Notes: generated by a model not told the origin, from the sequence alone. 35,987 bases of DNA from SHAN690 sp041391765 (GCA_041391765.1 JAWKNJ010000045.1:1-35987), one strand, 5' to 3'. Counted from the first letter of the stretch, positions 15,567-24,460 are shown. Translations and numbers: made by a program.

Positions 15567-15830
15567 ATGAAAAGATGCTCGCATTGCGGGCAATGGGCCG
15601 AGGGCAAACCCAAAGTTTGTCCTAGCTGTGGGAACGAGTTTGACAAGTCATATAAAAAGGAGATTGAGGAACGAAGAAAAGCGGATGACATTCACATACC
15701 ACTGTGGCGCATCAAACCTGAAGATCCGATTTGGCTAAAGATTGCCAAGCGCCCAATTCAGTTGGTGCAGCTCCTATTCTATTCCATAGTTGCTTTTTTT
15801 ATCTACCTCTCAACGGCTTTCGCACATTGA
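15567..15830 (+). CDS. Zinc-ribbon protein with one membrane helix
   Basis: An 87-residue protein starting MKRCSHCGQWAEGKPKVCPSCG at the ATG at 15567. Two CxxC pairs (Cys4/Cys7 and Cys18/Cys21) form a zinc ribbon, followed by a charged helix (KEIEERRKADD), a conserved-looking PLWRIKPEDPIWLKIAKRP, and one hydrophobic helix near residues 64-82. It sits 34 bases after the phoH-like gene. The frame is open upstream to 15489 inside phoH, but the ATG at 15567 fits the domain. Function unknown; a small membrane-bound zinc ribbon of this shape is usually a partner protein. Confidence 0.72.
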   Translation: MKRCSHCGQWAEGKPKVCPSCGNEFDKSYKKEIEERRKADDIHIPLWRIKPEDPIWLKIAKRPIQLVQLLFYSIVAFFIYLSTAFAH

Positions 15831-16204
15831 GCTTGACTAAGACAATTGTGTTCTATGCTGCGTTTGTGGTTGTGTTTTTAGCGTACAAAGTCATTGAGTT
15901 ATCTCACCCAAATCTCCCATTCTTTCACTCTTACTTGGAGGATGTGCTGGCCATTCCGATCGTTCTGAAGTCGGCTGAATTAATTATCCGATTGATACCA
16001 TCAAAGCGCTCCTTCAGAGTAAGACGAATTGATATCCTGGTCACCACGCTGATGTTTAGCGCGTATTTTGAGATGTGGCTACCAGACGTTGATTCGCGAT
16101 TCACACAAGACTGGTTTGACCTGATTGCTTATGCTTCTGGAGCGCTATTGTTTTGGTTCTTTTTGACTGAACCAAATACCAATCATAGCTCTGCTAGCAT
16201 TTGA
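15827..16204 (+). CDS. Small four-helix membrane protein
   Basis: A protein of about 125 residues, mostly hydrophobic, with four predicted membrane helices (starting around residues 4, 38, 70 and 100) and the conserved-looking WLPDVDSRFTQDWFDLIAY between the last two. There is no suitable ATG. The TTG at 15827 overlaps the preceding gene's TGA stop (TTGA), which suggests translational coupling; TTG at 15833 is an alternative. The earlier ATG at 15731 lies inside the preceding gene and would add a non-homologous N-terminus. I do not recognise the family. Its 3' end overlaps the convergent ykgJ-like gene by 22 bases. Confidence 0.6.
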   Translation: MSLTKTIVFYAAFVVVFLAYKVIELSHPNLPFFHSYLEDVLAIPIVLKSAELIIRLIPSKRSFRVRRIDILVTTLMFSAYFEMWLPDVDSRFTQDWFDLIAYASGALLFWFFLTEPNTNHSSASI

Positions 16205-16662
16205 TATATTTTGGCTACGGCTGGACATATTTTCGCATTCTTTCTGGTTAAAGACAGAATATTGATTTGTCCTTTTTGATCCGTATGCGGAAACTCACGG
16301 CAGGCACGCGGACGAATTTGGTAGATTTCGCAATGATTATCGTTCATCAAGAAGGGACAAGGCATGGATTTGAACACCAAATCTCCGTCCTCATCATACT
16401 TTAAATAAAAGTCGATGAACTTAGTTTCTGATATTTTTTTTGCCTTCGAAATTCGCTCAACATCCTGTGGTGTGAGCATTGGCCCAGTTGTTTTACAGCA
16501 ATTGGCACATTCGAGACAATCAATTGATTCAAAAGCTGTTGCATGCAGCTCCTGCATGATGCTATCCGGTCTTTTTTGCCTTTTTAAAAGGTCTTCACCT
16601 TTCGTCAGCTTTTTCTTATTACTTTCCGACCATCTTAGAAGTTTTTGGTAATCTGAATTCAC
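16183..16662 (-). CDS. YkgJ-like cysteine cluster protein
   Basis: A 159-residue cytoplasmic protein of the YkgJ family, thought to bind Zn or Fe through clustered cysteines. Seen here: Cys49, Cys52, Cys55 and Cys56 in CLECANCCKTTG, then Cys102 in MPCPFL, Cys111 in HCEIY and Cys121 in RPRACREFP, the full family pattern. The start codon is GTG at 16662; no ATG gives the same N-terminus. The last 22 bases overlap the convergent membrane-protein gene. Role unknown beyond metal binding. Confidence 0.88.
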   Translation of the reverse strand: MNSDYQKLLRWSESNKKKLTKGEDLLKRQKRPDSIMQELHATAFESIDCLECANCCKTTGPMLTPQDVERISKAKKISETKFIDFYLKYDEDGDLVFKSMPCPFLMNDNHCEIYQIRPRACREFPHTDQKGQINILSLTRKNAKICPAVAKIYQMLAEL

Positions 16663-16735
16663 ATTTAAAAGATTGAATGCAAAGTATTTTGTGAATTATT
16701 AAAGAATTTTCAATTTTTTTGCGCCCCCATCCAGA

Positions 16736-17833
16736 ATGACGGAAGCTACGACCAAATTAGCCTTTAACCTTGTTCACCGAACTGGCAAGACCATTGACCG
16801 TGAACAATTTCTATTTGCCTGTAGGGGAAATTTCAACTCTTCCATCACCGACAATATCTTATTCCTCACGGAAGGAAATCTGTTGGGTTTGGACAATCCA
16901 AAGATTGCCAAGAAGGTATATTACCTGATGGTTGAGGGTTTACAAAATATTACTCGACACCAGCAATACAAGCACAGTGGCGATGCATATGAAGGTGGTT
17001 TGTTTATCATAAACCGAAGAGAGGAAGCATATAGCATTACTTACGGAAACTGGGTTAGCACTGAAGTTCGTTCTGTACTTGAAGATCGGTTGGCTACCAT
17101 CCAAACCAAGGATTCTGATGAGCTCAAGGAATACTATATGCAAATCTTGAATAATTCAGGATTTTCTGATAAAGGTGGAGCTGGACTTGGATTGGTTGAC
17201 ATGGCACGAAAGTCTTCAGGAAAGCTTTCGTACAAGTTTGTTCCTATTAACAATGGATTCTTCTATTACTTGAACTTGACGATAGCAATTGATGCTGATC
17301 AACACAGCCAGCAGGATGCCGACATTTACCTGAATGAAGCCGTGCATCTTCACAACGAGATGATCGAGGCCGATGCGCAGATTCTTTTCAAAGGACTTCT
17401 GAACGAGGATAACGTCAATCACCTCTCAAATCAAATAGACACAACGGTAAATGATGATCCTGAAAGCAAAGGATTAGGTGTTGTGATGACAGAACTATTA
17501 AGAAACGTAGCCAAGCATGCCTATAATCGATTTAATCAAAGCGGCAAACCTGGGGTATTCATGTTACAGAGAGTTCCTTCTGGATATTGCATGATATCAG
17601 GCAACTACGTACATGAGCATAAAGTTGAAACCGTAAATAGCGCAGTCAATGCGATCAACATCCTCACTACCGAGGATTTGAACACTTATCTCGAAGATCG
17701 GGTAGCCGTCAAAAATCAAGGTCAAGGATTTCTGCAACTAAGGAAGATCAGTGGTCATAGCTTTGAACATGAGATTATTACGGAGCCTGAAGAGCCTCCT
17801 TATTTCATTTTGCAAATTCAGTTAAGCAGATAA
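16736..17833 (+). CDS. Tandem SiaB-like (GHKL-type) protein
   Basis: A 365-residue cytoplasmic protein that looks like two SiaB-family domains (DUF6272, GHKL-like) fused head to tail. Copy one (about 1-190) has an N-box YLMVEGLQNITRHQ at 63-76 and a glycine box KGGAGLGLVDMARKS at 146-160. Copy two (about 195-365) has MTELLRNVAKHAYNRF at 251-266, a good N-box, but its glycine box is changed to NQGQGFLQLRKISG at 327-340. SiaB kinases phosphorylate SiaC in a partner-switch system. No SiaC, phosphatase or response regulator is seen within the window. The poly-T box with GCGCCCCC just upstream (16714-16728) may be its promoter. The assignment comes from motifs; the fusion is my reading and needs a profile search. 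Confidence 0.7.
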   Translation: MTEATTKLAFNLVHRTGKTIDREQFLFACRGNFNSSITDNILFLTEGNLLGLDNPKIAKKVYYLMVEGLQNITRHQQYKHSGDAYEGGLFIINRREEAYSITYGNWVSTEVRSVLEDRLATIQTKDSDELKEYYMQILNNSGFSDKGGAGLGLVDMARKSSGKLSYKFVPINNGFFYYLNLTIAIDADQHSQQDADIYLNEAVHLHNEMIEADAQILFKGLLNEDNVNHLSNQIDTTVNDDPESKGLGVVMTELLRNVAKHAYNRFNQSGKPGVFMLQRVPSGYCMISGNYVHEHKVETVNSAVNAINILTTEDLNTYLEDRVAVKNQGQGFLQLRKISGHSFEHEIITEPEEPPYFILQIQLSR

Positions 17834-17855
17834 GCGCGCAAGAGGTCTCAAACAT

Positions 17856-17863
17856 TACCTTTG
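17856..17863 (+). promoter_or_regulatory. -7 box of the BatA-like gene
   Basis: TACCTTTG, a perfect TAnnTTTG, then CGCTTTG and the ATG at 17871. Transcription would begin almost at the start codon, implying a leaderless message. No clear -33 element. Confidence 0.45.
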
Positions 17864-17870
17864 CGCTTTG

Positions 17871-19868
17871 ATGATTTTTTCTTCGCCATTATTCTTATGG
17901 GCGCTCGGGCTACTAGCCATTCCGATTATCATTCATCTTTTTCAGTTCAAACGCTACAAACGGCTCTATTTTTCTGACATAAGCCTCCTGAAGGAAGTTC
18001 AAACCAAGTCTCAAACCAAGAATCAACTTCGGCATCTTCTCGTTTTATTTGCTCGCCTGTTCTTCATCGGAGCCATCGTAATGGCATTTGCTCAACCTTT
18101 TATTCCTGGCGAAATGATGAACACGAATGAAAAGGTCGTGAGCATCTATGTAGATAATTCCTTGAGTATGCAAAATCAGGGTGAAGATGGAAGACTTCTG
18201 GCTCTCGCACTTCAAAGTGCCTTTGAAATTGTAGCATCCTATCCCAGAACAACCAAGTTTCAGCTCATCACCAATGAGTTAAATTCAATGGAACGTAGGT
18301 TCGTTGAACGAGATCAGTTTCTGAACGCGTTGGATAAAACGGATTATTCAAGTCAACACCAAACTCTGAGTCGTATTGTCGCGTTTCATTCTACGTCAAA
18401 AATAGAGTCTGAATTAGGCCAAAGCATTCTTTACTTGCTTTCGGACTTTTCAAACAATGTGGACTCGAATTTGAGCACTTTCGACTCAACGACTATTATC
18501 AGACTCCTGCCCCTTCAATCTCAAGTTAGTCAGAACGTATCGATTGACAGTGTTTGGTTCAACGTACCCACTGTCCAAATTGGACGCGAATACACACTTC
18601 ATTTTAAAATATCTAATCATGGAAGCTCAGCCGTTGTGGACCTTGCTTTAATCATGACCATTAATGGAAAACAGCGAAACTCAATCGTAATTTCAGTTGA
18701 ACCAAACAGTTACATTGATAGTAGCATGACATTCATTGCTGAAGACTCTGGTTTCACAAGTGGTATTCTTGAAATCGAGGATTCTCCCATCACCTTTGAC
18801 GATAAGATCAACTTCGCTTTCCAGGTTCAAACAAAGCTGGGTGTTGCAGAGATTAGCCCTTCAAGCGAATTATCGCCTTTTGAACAACTTTTTTCTTCGG
18901 AACAGTTCACTTACAAACGTGAACAGGATGACCGGATTATTACGGATTCTATTTCTGATGCCGACATGTTGGTTCTGAATAACATTAGCAACTTCACAAG
19001 CGGCTTAATGGCTATGATCGATGAGTATTTGAAGCAGGGTAAGAACGTATTCATTTCATTGCCTGCAAACCTGAGCGATGCTTCTAAGCAAACACTGTTG
19101 TCTAATTTGGAGATCAACATTGGAACCTGGGACACTGCGAGGCTCGTAGCAAATCGAATAGAGACATCACACCCAATCTATAAAGACGTGTTTGAAACAC
19201 AACCTAAGAATCTGAATTATCCTTTCGCAAATGGCAGGTGGCGAGTTTCCATTCCGGCAGCGACCAAGCTCATAGAGCTATTTGATGGCACACCTCTGCT
19301 GAGCGTACTAAATCACCGTAATGCTTCCTTGTTTATCCTCTCTACTGAGTTGAATGATGAATACACTAACTTTCATAAACACGCACTTTTCGTGCCCACA
19401 GCATTGAACATTGTGCTTGAAAGTGGATTGCGAAACCAATTAACCTATACCATTGGCAGCAACAAGGTGAGTATGAGTCCAACGCCCAAAGAAGGCACCA
19501 CGATCAAAAGTCGAGGTGACAGCGCCAGCTTCATTCCTGGAATCTCCCACGATGGAATCCTACTCAACTCAATGATAGAAAATGCAGGATTTTATGATGT
19601 GTTCGACATTAACAAAAAACCAATTGGACTACTGGCATTTAACTACGACCGTAAAGAAAGTGAGTTATCATCTGTGGATGAAACAGCACTGTTGGATGCG
19701 TTTACCAGCAATGGACTAGTGACGGAAATTCTCAATGGAGAAGGAGCTCAAATTCAAAAGGAAATAAACCAAAGCGATATGGGAACAGAGCTTTGGCCAT
19801 TGTTTATTTTGCTTGGACTTTTGTTCCTGTTGAGTGAATCAGTCCTCTTAAAACTCTTTAGTCGATGA
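17871..19868 (+). CDS. BatA/VWA domain membrane protein
   Basis: A 665-residue protein with the Bacteroidota BatA N-terminal region: helix one (residues 9-25, LWALGLLAIPIIIHLF), the FKRYKRLYFSDI linker and helix two (54-74). A von Willebrand A domain follows with the metal site DNSLS at 95-99, then a large periplasmic region and a final helix near 640-660 (LFILLGLLFLLSESVLLKLF). Start: ATG at 17871, not the in-frame TTG just before it. Family members are tied to oxygen tolerance (Bat operon), but single ones like this have no known role. Its TGA overlaps the next gene's ATG (ATGA at 19865-19868), so the two are co-translated. Confidence 0.85.
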   Translation: MIFSSPLFLWALGLLAIPIIIHLFQFKRYKRLYFSDISLLKEVQTKSQTKNQLRHLLVLFARLFFIGAIVMAFAQPFIPGEMMNTNEKVVSIYVDNSLSMQNQGEDGRLLALALQSAFEIVASYPRTTKFQLITNELNSMERRFVERDQFLNALDKTDYSSQHQTLSRIVAFHSTSKIESELGQSILYLLSDFSNNVDSNLSTFDSTTIIRLLPLQSQVSQNVSIDSVWFNVPTVQIGREYTLHFKISNHGSSAVVDLALIMTINGKQRNSIVISVEPNSYIDSSMTFIAEDSGFTSGILEIEDSPITFDDKINFAFQVQTKLGVAEISPSSELSPFEQLFSSEQFTYKREQDDRIITDSISDADMLVLNNISNFTSGLMAMIDEYLKQGKNVFISLPANLSDASKQTLLSNLEINIGTWDTARLVANRIETSHPIYKDVFETQPKNLNYPFANGRWRVSIPAATKLIELFDGTPLLSVLNHRNASLFILSTELNDEYTNFHKHALFVPTALNIVLESGLRNQLTYTIGSNKVSMSPTPKEGTTIKSRGDSASFIPGISHDGILLNSMIENAGFYDVFDINKKPIGLLAFNYDRKESELSSVDETALLDAFTSNGLVTEILNGEGAQIQKEINQSDMGTELWPLFILLGLLFLLSESVLLKLFSR

Positions 19869-21103
19869 AAACACTTCTTAGGAAAGTGACAATACATTAC
19901 CCTGGTCACAAGCTGAATGGAAAAACCGTTGATTTTCTATTGTCAGGTTCGAAAATTGAACAAATTGGAGCGCACATCAAAGCAGAAAAGGCGAATGAAG
20001 TTAAAGGCCAACAGTTGATATGCATGCCAGGACTGATCGACCTGCAATGCACTGTTGGAGAGCCTGGACATGAGTACAAGGAAGATTTGAAAAGCGCATC
20101 AGCAGCGGCTGAAGCCGGTGGATTCAAAACCATCGTCATGACTTCGTCAACGGAGCCTGTAATTGACAATAAAGCACAATTACAGTTCATTGCAAACCAT
20201 AGCAAAAACCTGAAAACGAATATTCTAGCCTACGGTGCGATCACAAAAGGAGCTGAAGGCAAAGAACTCAGCGAGATGTTTGACATGCACAGCAGCTTAG
20301 CGGTAGCTTTCAGTGATGGGAAGCGCCCGGTGAAGGATGTTAATATGATGAAACGGGCTTTGGAATATGTGAAGAACTTTAATGGATTGGTTTGCTCGTT
20401 TCCGCTGGACGAACGCTTGAACCCCGGTGCCATGGTTCACGAGAGCGAATCAAACACGTTACTCGGCATTAAGCAGATGCCTGATCTAGCTGAGGAAATC
20501 ATGTTGAATAGAGACTTATATCTACTCGAATACACCAATTCACGAATGCACGTGAGCACGGTGAGTTGTGAAGGAAGCGTGAAGCTTCTCAGTGAAGCCA
20601 AAAGGAAGAAGCTAAATGTGACTTCAGGTGTTGCCCTCGCGAACCTAATTTACACTGACAAAGCGCTACAAGGCTTTGACTCGGTGTATAAAGTGAATCC
20701 TCCGTTAAGAGAGAGTGCTGATCGAAAAGCGCTCATCAAAGGGTTGAAAAACGGAAGCATCGATGTGATCGTAACAGATCACACCCCTGAAAACATCGAA
20801 AATAAAGATCGAGAGTTTGACCACGCAGCTTATGGAATGACCATGCTCGAAACGGCACTCAGCTTGATTAACATGGAACTATCCCAAGATCTGGATTGGG
20901 AGGATATCGCTAAGTTGATGAGCCTAAACCCAAGAGCTATCATTGGAATGAAAGACCCCAAACTGGAAGAAGGATCAAGCTTTGACTTCACTGTGTTTGA
21001 CACGAAAGTGAAATGGGTCTATGACAAAAAGACCTGCAAGTCCAAATCGCACAACAGTCCGATGTTTGGGAAAGAACTGATTGGGAAGGTTGTTGAATTT
21101 TAA
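19865..21103 (+). CDS. Dihydroorotase homologue lacking the metal site
   Basis: A 412-residue amidohydrolase-fold protein that aligns along its length with dihydroorotases (FVEFD-like DREFDHAAYGMTMLETAL near the end, TDHTPEN near 304-310). The zinc-binding HxH of true enzymes (GLIDLHVHLREPG) reads GLIDLQCTVGEPG here at residues 56-68, so both histidines are replaced (Gln61, Thr63) and the Arg that binds substrate is Gly65. Other expected ligands around HVSTVSCEGS and TSGVALANLIYTD are also altered. It is therefore probably not a working dihydroorotase; similar metal-less forms are common in Bacteroidota and are labelled pyrC. A structural or scaffolding role, as known for non-catalytic dihydroorotase partners of aspartate carbamoyltransferase, is possible. 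Confidence 0.85.
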   Translation: MKTLLRKVTIHYPGHKLNGKTVDFLLSGSKIEQIGAHIKAEKANEVKGQQLICMPGLIDLQCTVGEPGHEYKEDLKSASAAAEAGGFKTIVMTSSTEPVIDNKAQLQFIANHSKNLKTNILAYGAITKGAEGKELSEMFDMHSSLAVAFSDGKRPVKDVNMMKRALEYVKNFNGLVCSFPLDERLNPGAMVHESESNTLLGIKQMPDLAEEIMLNRDLYLLEYTNSRMHVSTVSCEGSVKLLSEAKRKKLNVTSGVALANLIYTDKALQGFDSVYKVNPPLRESADRKALIKGLKNGSIDVIVTDHTPENIENKDREFDHAAYGMTMLETALSLINMELSQDLDWEDIAKLMSLNPRAIIGMKDPKLEEGSSFDFTVFDTKVKWVYDKKTCKSKSHNSPMFGKELIGKVVEF

Positions 21104-21873
21104 TCAACCTCTATCTCTAGTCCATCGTAAGCCAACGAGATTCCAGCTGGTAATTCCATATCAACGGCCGCGTGCTTACCCATTTGGTGACTGATGTGCA
21201 GGAGGTAAGTTTGTTTAGCTTCCACTCTTTGTGCGATTTCCACAGCTTCATCCAGTGTGAAGTGACTTATGTGAGATGTCTTTCGCAAGGCGTTCAGCAC
21301 CAACACTTCTGCATCCTGAATCTTGTCCAATGTCCCATAAGGAATTTGATTCGCATCGGTGATATACACGAAAGCCCCTATTCGAAAACCATAAACCGGA
21401 AGCTTATGATGTAGAACGGGCAAGGGAATGAATTTGAGACCGTCAATTTCAAAGGGCTCATCGGTGATTCGCTTAAATCGAATTTCCGGAACACCCGGAT
21501 ACTTGATTTCAGCAAATGCATAATGAAACTCTTTTCGCAAAGCGGCTTCTACCCTATCCGAAGCCCAGATTGTGATCGGCTTTTGTTGAATGAAATTAAA
21601 AGCGCGAACATCGTCCGTTCCGGCCGTGTGATCCTTATGCTCATGCGTAAATATCAATGCCGCCAGACTCTCAACATCATGGGTCAGCATTTGCTGCCTG
21701 AAATCAGGTCCACTGTCAATGACTATGTTCTTTTGACCATGCTGAATAAGTATGCTGGTTCGAAGTCGCTTGTCTTTCGGATCAGCGCTAAGACAGGTTT
21801 CACATTTACACCCAATAACAGGAACTCCCATTGAAGTACCCGTTCCGAGGAATGTGACCTTGATCTTCGACAT
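21100..21873 (-). CDS. Metallo-beta-lactamase-fold hydrolase, PhnP-like
   Basis: A 257-residue hydrolase. The N-terminus has LGTGTSMGVPVIGCKCETC (Cys22, Cys24 and Cys27), as in PhnP and LipB-associated phosphodiesterases; THEHKDH at residues 76-82 is the core binuclear metal motif; DSGPDFR at 53-59 and VLHHKLPVYGFRIG near 158-171 complete it. PhnP cleaves cyclic phosphodiesters in phosphonate breakdown, but no phn genes lie nearby, so the substrate is unknown. Its stop codon overlaps the convergent dihydroorotase-like gene by 4 bases (TTAA). It follows the cysteine desulfurase by two bases on the same strand, so the two are likely one operon. Confidence 0.85.
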   Translation of the reverse strand: MSKIKVTFLGTGTSMGVPVIGCKCETCLSADPKDKRLRTSILIQHGQKNIVIDSGPDFRQQMLTHDVESLAALIFTHEHKDHTAGTDDVRAFNFIQQKPITIWASDRVEAALRKEFHYAFAEIKYPGVPEIRFKRITDEPFEIDGLKFIPLPVLHHKLPVYGFRIGAFVYITDANQIPYGTLDKIQDAEVLVLNALRKTSHISHFTLDEAVEIAQRVEAKQTYLLHISHQMGKHAAVDMELPAGISLAYDGLEIEVD

Positions 21874-21875
21874 GA

Positions 21876-23015
21876 CTACGCCATGACGGGCAACGCATAG
21901 ATTGCCTTGAGTTTTTCGATCGCGTAATCGATCTCTTCTTTGGTAGTGTTTTTACTGAACGAAAACCTGACCGATGGCCGCTCAGGATCTGATCCTATTG
22001 CTGTCAAAACGTGTGAACCAACGTTGCTGCCAGAACTACACGCACTTCCTCCAGAAACCGCAATACCTTCAATATCCATATTAAACAGCAACATTTCCTT
22101 TTTATCGGTTGATGGCAAACAAGCGTTCAGAACTGTGTACAGCGATTGTCCTTTTGCATCACCGTTAAAACAAACTCCAGGAAGCTCATCTTCGAGCTTG
22201 TTGATCATGTACGTTTTGAGGCTCTGAATATGAGAAGCATGTTCATCCAGGTGCTCGTAGGCTATGTCTAATGCTTTTGCTAATCCCATAATGCCGTATA
22301 CATTCTCCGTGCCCGCCCTCATATTGCGTTCTTGTCCACCACCTCGAATGATTGGGTTCACTTTGATGGCATTGCTTACGTAGAGGAAACCGGTCCCTTT
22401 TGGGCCATGAAACTTATGTCCTGCACAGGTGATGAAATGAACCCCCAATTCCTTAACATCTAATGGATAGTGCGCTATCGTTTGCACGGTGTCAGAATGT
22501 AGAACTGCGTTGAATTCTTTACAGATATCGCTGACTTCCTTCAATGGAAGCAAGTTTCCAATCTCATTATTCGCGTGCATCAGCGAAACAAACGTGCGCT
22601 CGTTCTCTGCCAACAGTTGGCGCAGATGATCCAACTTGATGTGACCGTTGTGGTCAACATCTACTATGCTGAGTTTTATCTGACCTTCTTTCGCTAGCTG
22701 CTCCAATGGATACAATACAGCGTGATGCTCAATGGCCGAAGTGATTGCGTGCTTGATACCCAAATCATGAACACTACACAGAATTGCCATGTTGTCGGCC
22801 TCAGTTCCACCACTCGTAAAGATGATTTCTCCCGGTTCTGCGTTGATGTGTCCTGCAACACGCTTTCTTGCTAAATCAATTGCCGCTCTTGTTTTGCGTC
22901 CGTATGCATGGGTCGAGCTTGGGTTACCAAAGTCTTCACGCATGTATTTCAACATCTCTTCGATCACTATCGGATCGAGTGCCGTGGTGGCAGCGTTGTC
23001 GAGGTATACTTTCAT
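21876..23015 (-). CDS. Cysteine desulfurase (NifS/IscS type)
   Basis: A 379-residue PLP enzyme that removes sulfur from cysteine and hands it on as a persulfide. The start MKVYLDNAATTALDP is typical. The PLP lysine is Lys201 in CAGHKFHGPKGTGFLY, His97 or His98 in IEHHAV stacks on the ring, and the catalytic Cys326 lies in SGGSACSSGS, the short group-I loop. Such enzymes supply iron-sulfur cluster assembly, tRNA thiolation and FdhD. It is not next to isc or suf genes. It could supply the sulfur for the Mo enzyme of this window, but that is conjecture. Confidence 0.93.
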   Translation of the reverse strand: MKVYLDNAATTALDPIVIEEMLKYMREDFGNPSSTHAYGRKTRAAIDLARKRVAGHINAEPGEIIFTSGGTEADNMAILCSVHDLGIKHAITSAIEHHAVLYPLEQLAKEGQIKLSIVDVDHNGHIKLDHLRQLLAENERTFVSLMHANNEIGNLLPLKEVSDICKEFNAVLHSDTVQTIAHYPLDVKELGVHFITCAGHKFHGPKGTGFLYVSNAIKVNPIIRGGGQERNMRAGTENVYGIMGLAKALDIAYEHLDEHASHIQSLKTYMINKLEDELPGVCFNGDAKGQSLYTVLNACLPSTDKKEMLLFNMDIEGIAVSGGSACSSGSNVGSHVLTAIGSDPERPSVRFSFSKNTTKEEIDYAIEKLKAIYALPVMA

Positions 23016-23025
23016 GAGGTCAAAT

Positions 23026-24411
23026 TTAAATCAAGGCGTTGAGTTCATCCTCAAAACGTTTTGCTAAGCCTTGGGCAGATTCAGCCGAATTGCTTTCAGT
23101 ATAAATCCGGATAATCGGCTCGGTGTTCGATTTACGCAAGTGCACCCAGCCTTCCGGGAAGTCGATCTTCAATCCGTCTACCGTGTTGGTCTCCGCATCC
23201 ATATAGTTTGCCTTCAACTTTTCGATGAGTTGATCCGGCACCATTCCCTGCTTCAATTCCACCTTGTTTTTTGCCATCTCGTAATGAGGATACGAAGCGC
23301 GGAGTTCACTCATCTTCTTCCCGGTCTTCACATAGTGAGTAAGGAATAGTGCAATTCCAGCCAATGAATCTCGACCATAATGCAGATCGGGCACGATGAT
23401 TCCACCATTTCCCTCACCGCCAATTACCGCATTCACAGCCTTCATCATTTTGACCACATTGACCTCTCCCACTGCGCTTGCATGATATGATTGTCCCGCT
23501 TTGCTGGTCACATCTCTAAGCGCCCTTGAGGAACTTAAGTTAGAAACTGTGGCGCCAGGCTTGGTCTTCATGAAATAATCAGCAATTGCAACCAGCGTAT
23601 ATTCCTCACCAAACATTTCTCCGTTCTCCGAGATTAAGGCCAATCGATCCACATCAGGATCAACAACGATTCCGAGATCGCAGCCTTTATTCTTTACCGT
23701 ATTGCAGATGTCAACAAGGTGCTCCTTCAAAGGCTCAGGATTGTGAGCAAAATGCCCGGTTGGTTCGCCATTGATCATTTCAACGCGTTTAACACCTAGT
23801 GCCTCTAATAGAATTGGAATGGCCAACCCTCCGGTTGAATTCACAGGATCAACCGCTACATAAATGTTTGCAGCTGCAATAGTCGCGACTTCCACCAATG
23901 GATGATTCAGCACCATTTGGACATGCTTCGCAATCCAACTATCGTCTTGTGAGTAGCTTCCGGTTTCTTCCACCTTCACATACTCAAAATCTCCCGTTTC
24001 AATAGCCTTCAATAGCTTGGCACCTTCTTCACCCGAAATGAACTCCCCTTTTGCATTTAGCAGTTTCAATGCGTTCCATTGAATTGGATTGTGACTTGCT
24101 GTCAAAATGATTCCACCATCGGCATTCAATCCCGGAACAGCCACTTCAACTGTAGGTGTCGTACTCAGTCCCAAGTCGACTACATCTACTCCACTCGCTT
24201 GTAGTGTTGCTGAAACTAAATTGGACAACCATCCTCCGGATGGCCGGGCGTCTCTACCAATAACCACTGTCGGACGGTTTTTACCTGAAGATTCTTTGAT
24301 GAATTGACTAAATGCTGATGCGAATTGAACCGCATCTAAAGGAGTGAGATTGTCCCCGGGTTTTCCTCCGATGGTGCCTCTTGTTCCTGAAATTGAGGAT
24401 ATTAATGTCAT
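23026..24411 (-). CDS. glmM: Phosphoglucosamine mutase-like phosphohexomutase
   Basis: A 461-residue alpha-D-phosphohexomutase. Residues: catalytic Ser106 in TASHNP (104-109), Mg loop DPDVDR at 251-256, sugar-specificity loop GEGNGG and the phosphate-binding loop RKSNTEPIIRIY near the end. All four domains are complete. GlmM converts glucosamine-6-phosphate to glucosamine-1-phosphate for peptidoglycan and LPS. The GEGNGG loop differs from GEQSGH of E. coli GlmM but is usual in this phylum, where phosphomannomutase function cannot be excluded. Start ATG 24411 is chosen since the promoter (-7 box at 24437-24430) leaves the earlier ATG at 24432 outside the transcript. It is followed by the desulfurase gene ten bases on. 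Confidence 0.88.
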   Translation of the reverse strand: MTLISSISGTRGTIGGKPGDNLTPLDAVQFASAFSQFIKESSGKNRPTVVIGRDARPSGGWLSNLVSATLQASGVDVVDLGLSTTPTVEVAVPGLNADGGIILTASHNPIQWNALKLLNAKGEFISGEEGAKLLKAIETGDFEYVKVEETGSYSQDDSWIAKHVQMVLNHPLVEVATIAAANIYVAVDPVNSTGGLAIPILLEALGVKRVEMINGEPTGHFAHNPEPLKEHLVDICNTVKNKGCDLGIVVDPDVDRLALISENGEMFGEEYTLVAIADYFMKTKPGATVSNLSSSRALRDVTSKAGQSYHASAVGEVNVVKMMKAVNAVIGGEGNGGIIVPDLHYGRDSLAGIALFLTHYVKTGKKMSELRASYPHYEMAKNKVELKQGMVPDQLIEKLKANYMDAETNTVDGLKIDFPEGWVHLRKSNTEPIIRIYTESNSAESAQGLAKRFEDELNALI

Positions 24412-24429
24412 TTGCTTTATGAAGGGGCG

Positions 24430-24460
24430 CAAAGATAATTCTTCACCTCAGGGAGCAAAA
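24430..24460 (-). promoter_or_regulatory. Promoter of the glmM-like gene
   Basis: On the minus strand, TTTTG (24460-24456), an 18-base gap, then TATCTTTG (24437-24430) followed by CGCCCC: a near-perfect Bacteroidota promoter. The leader to the ATG at 24411 would be about a dozen bases. Confidence 0.7.
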
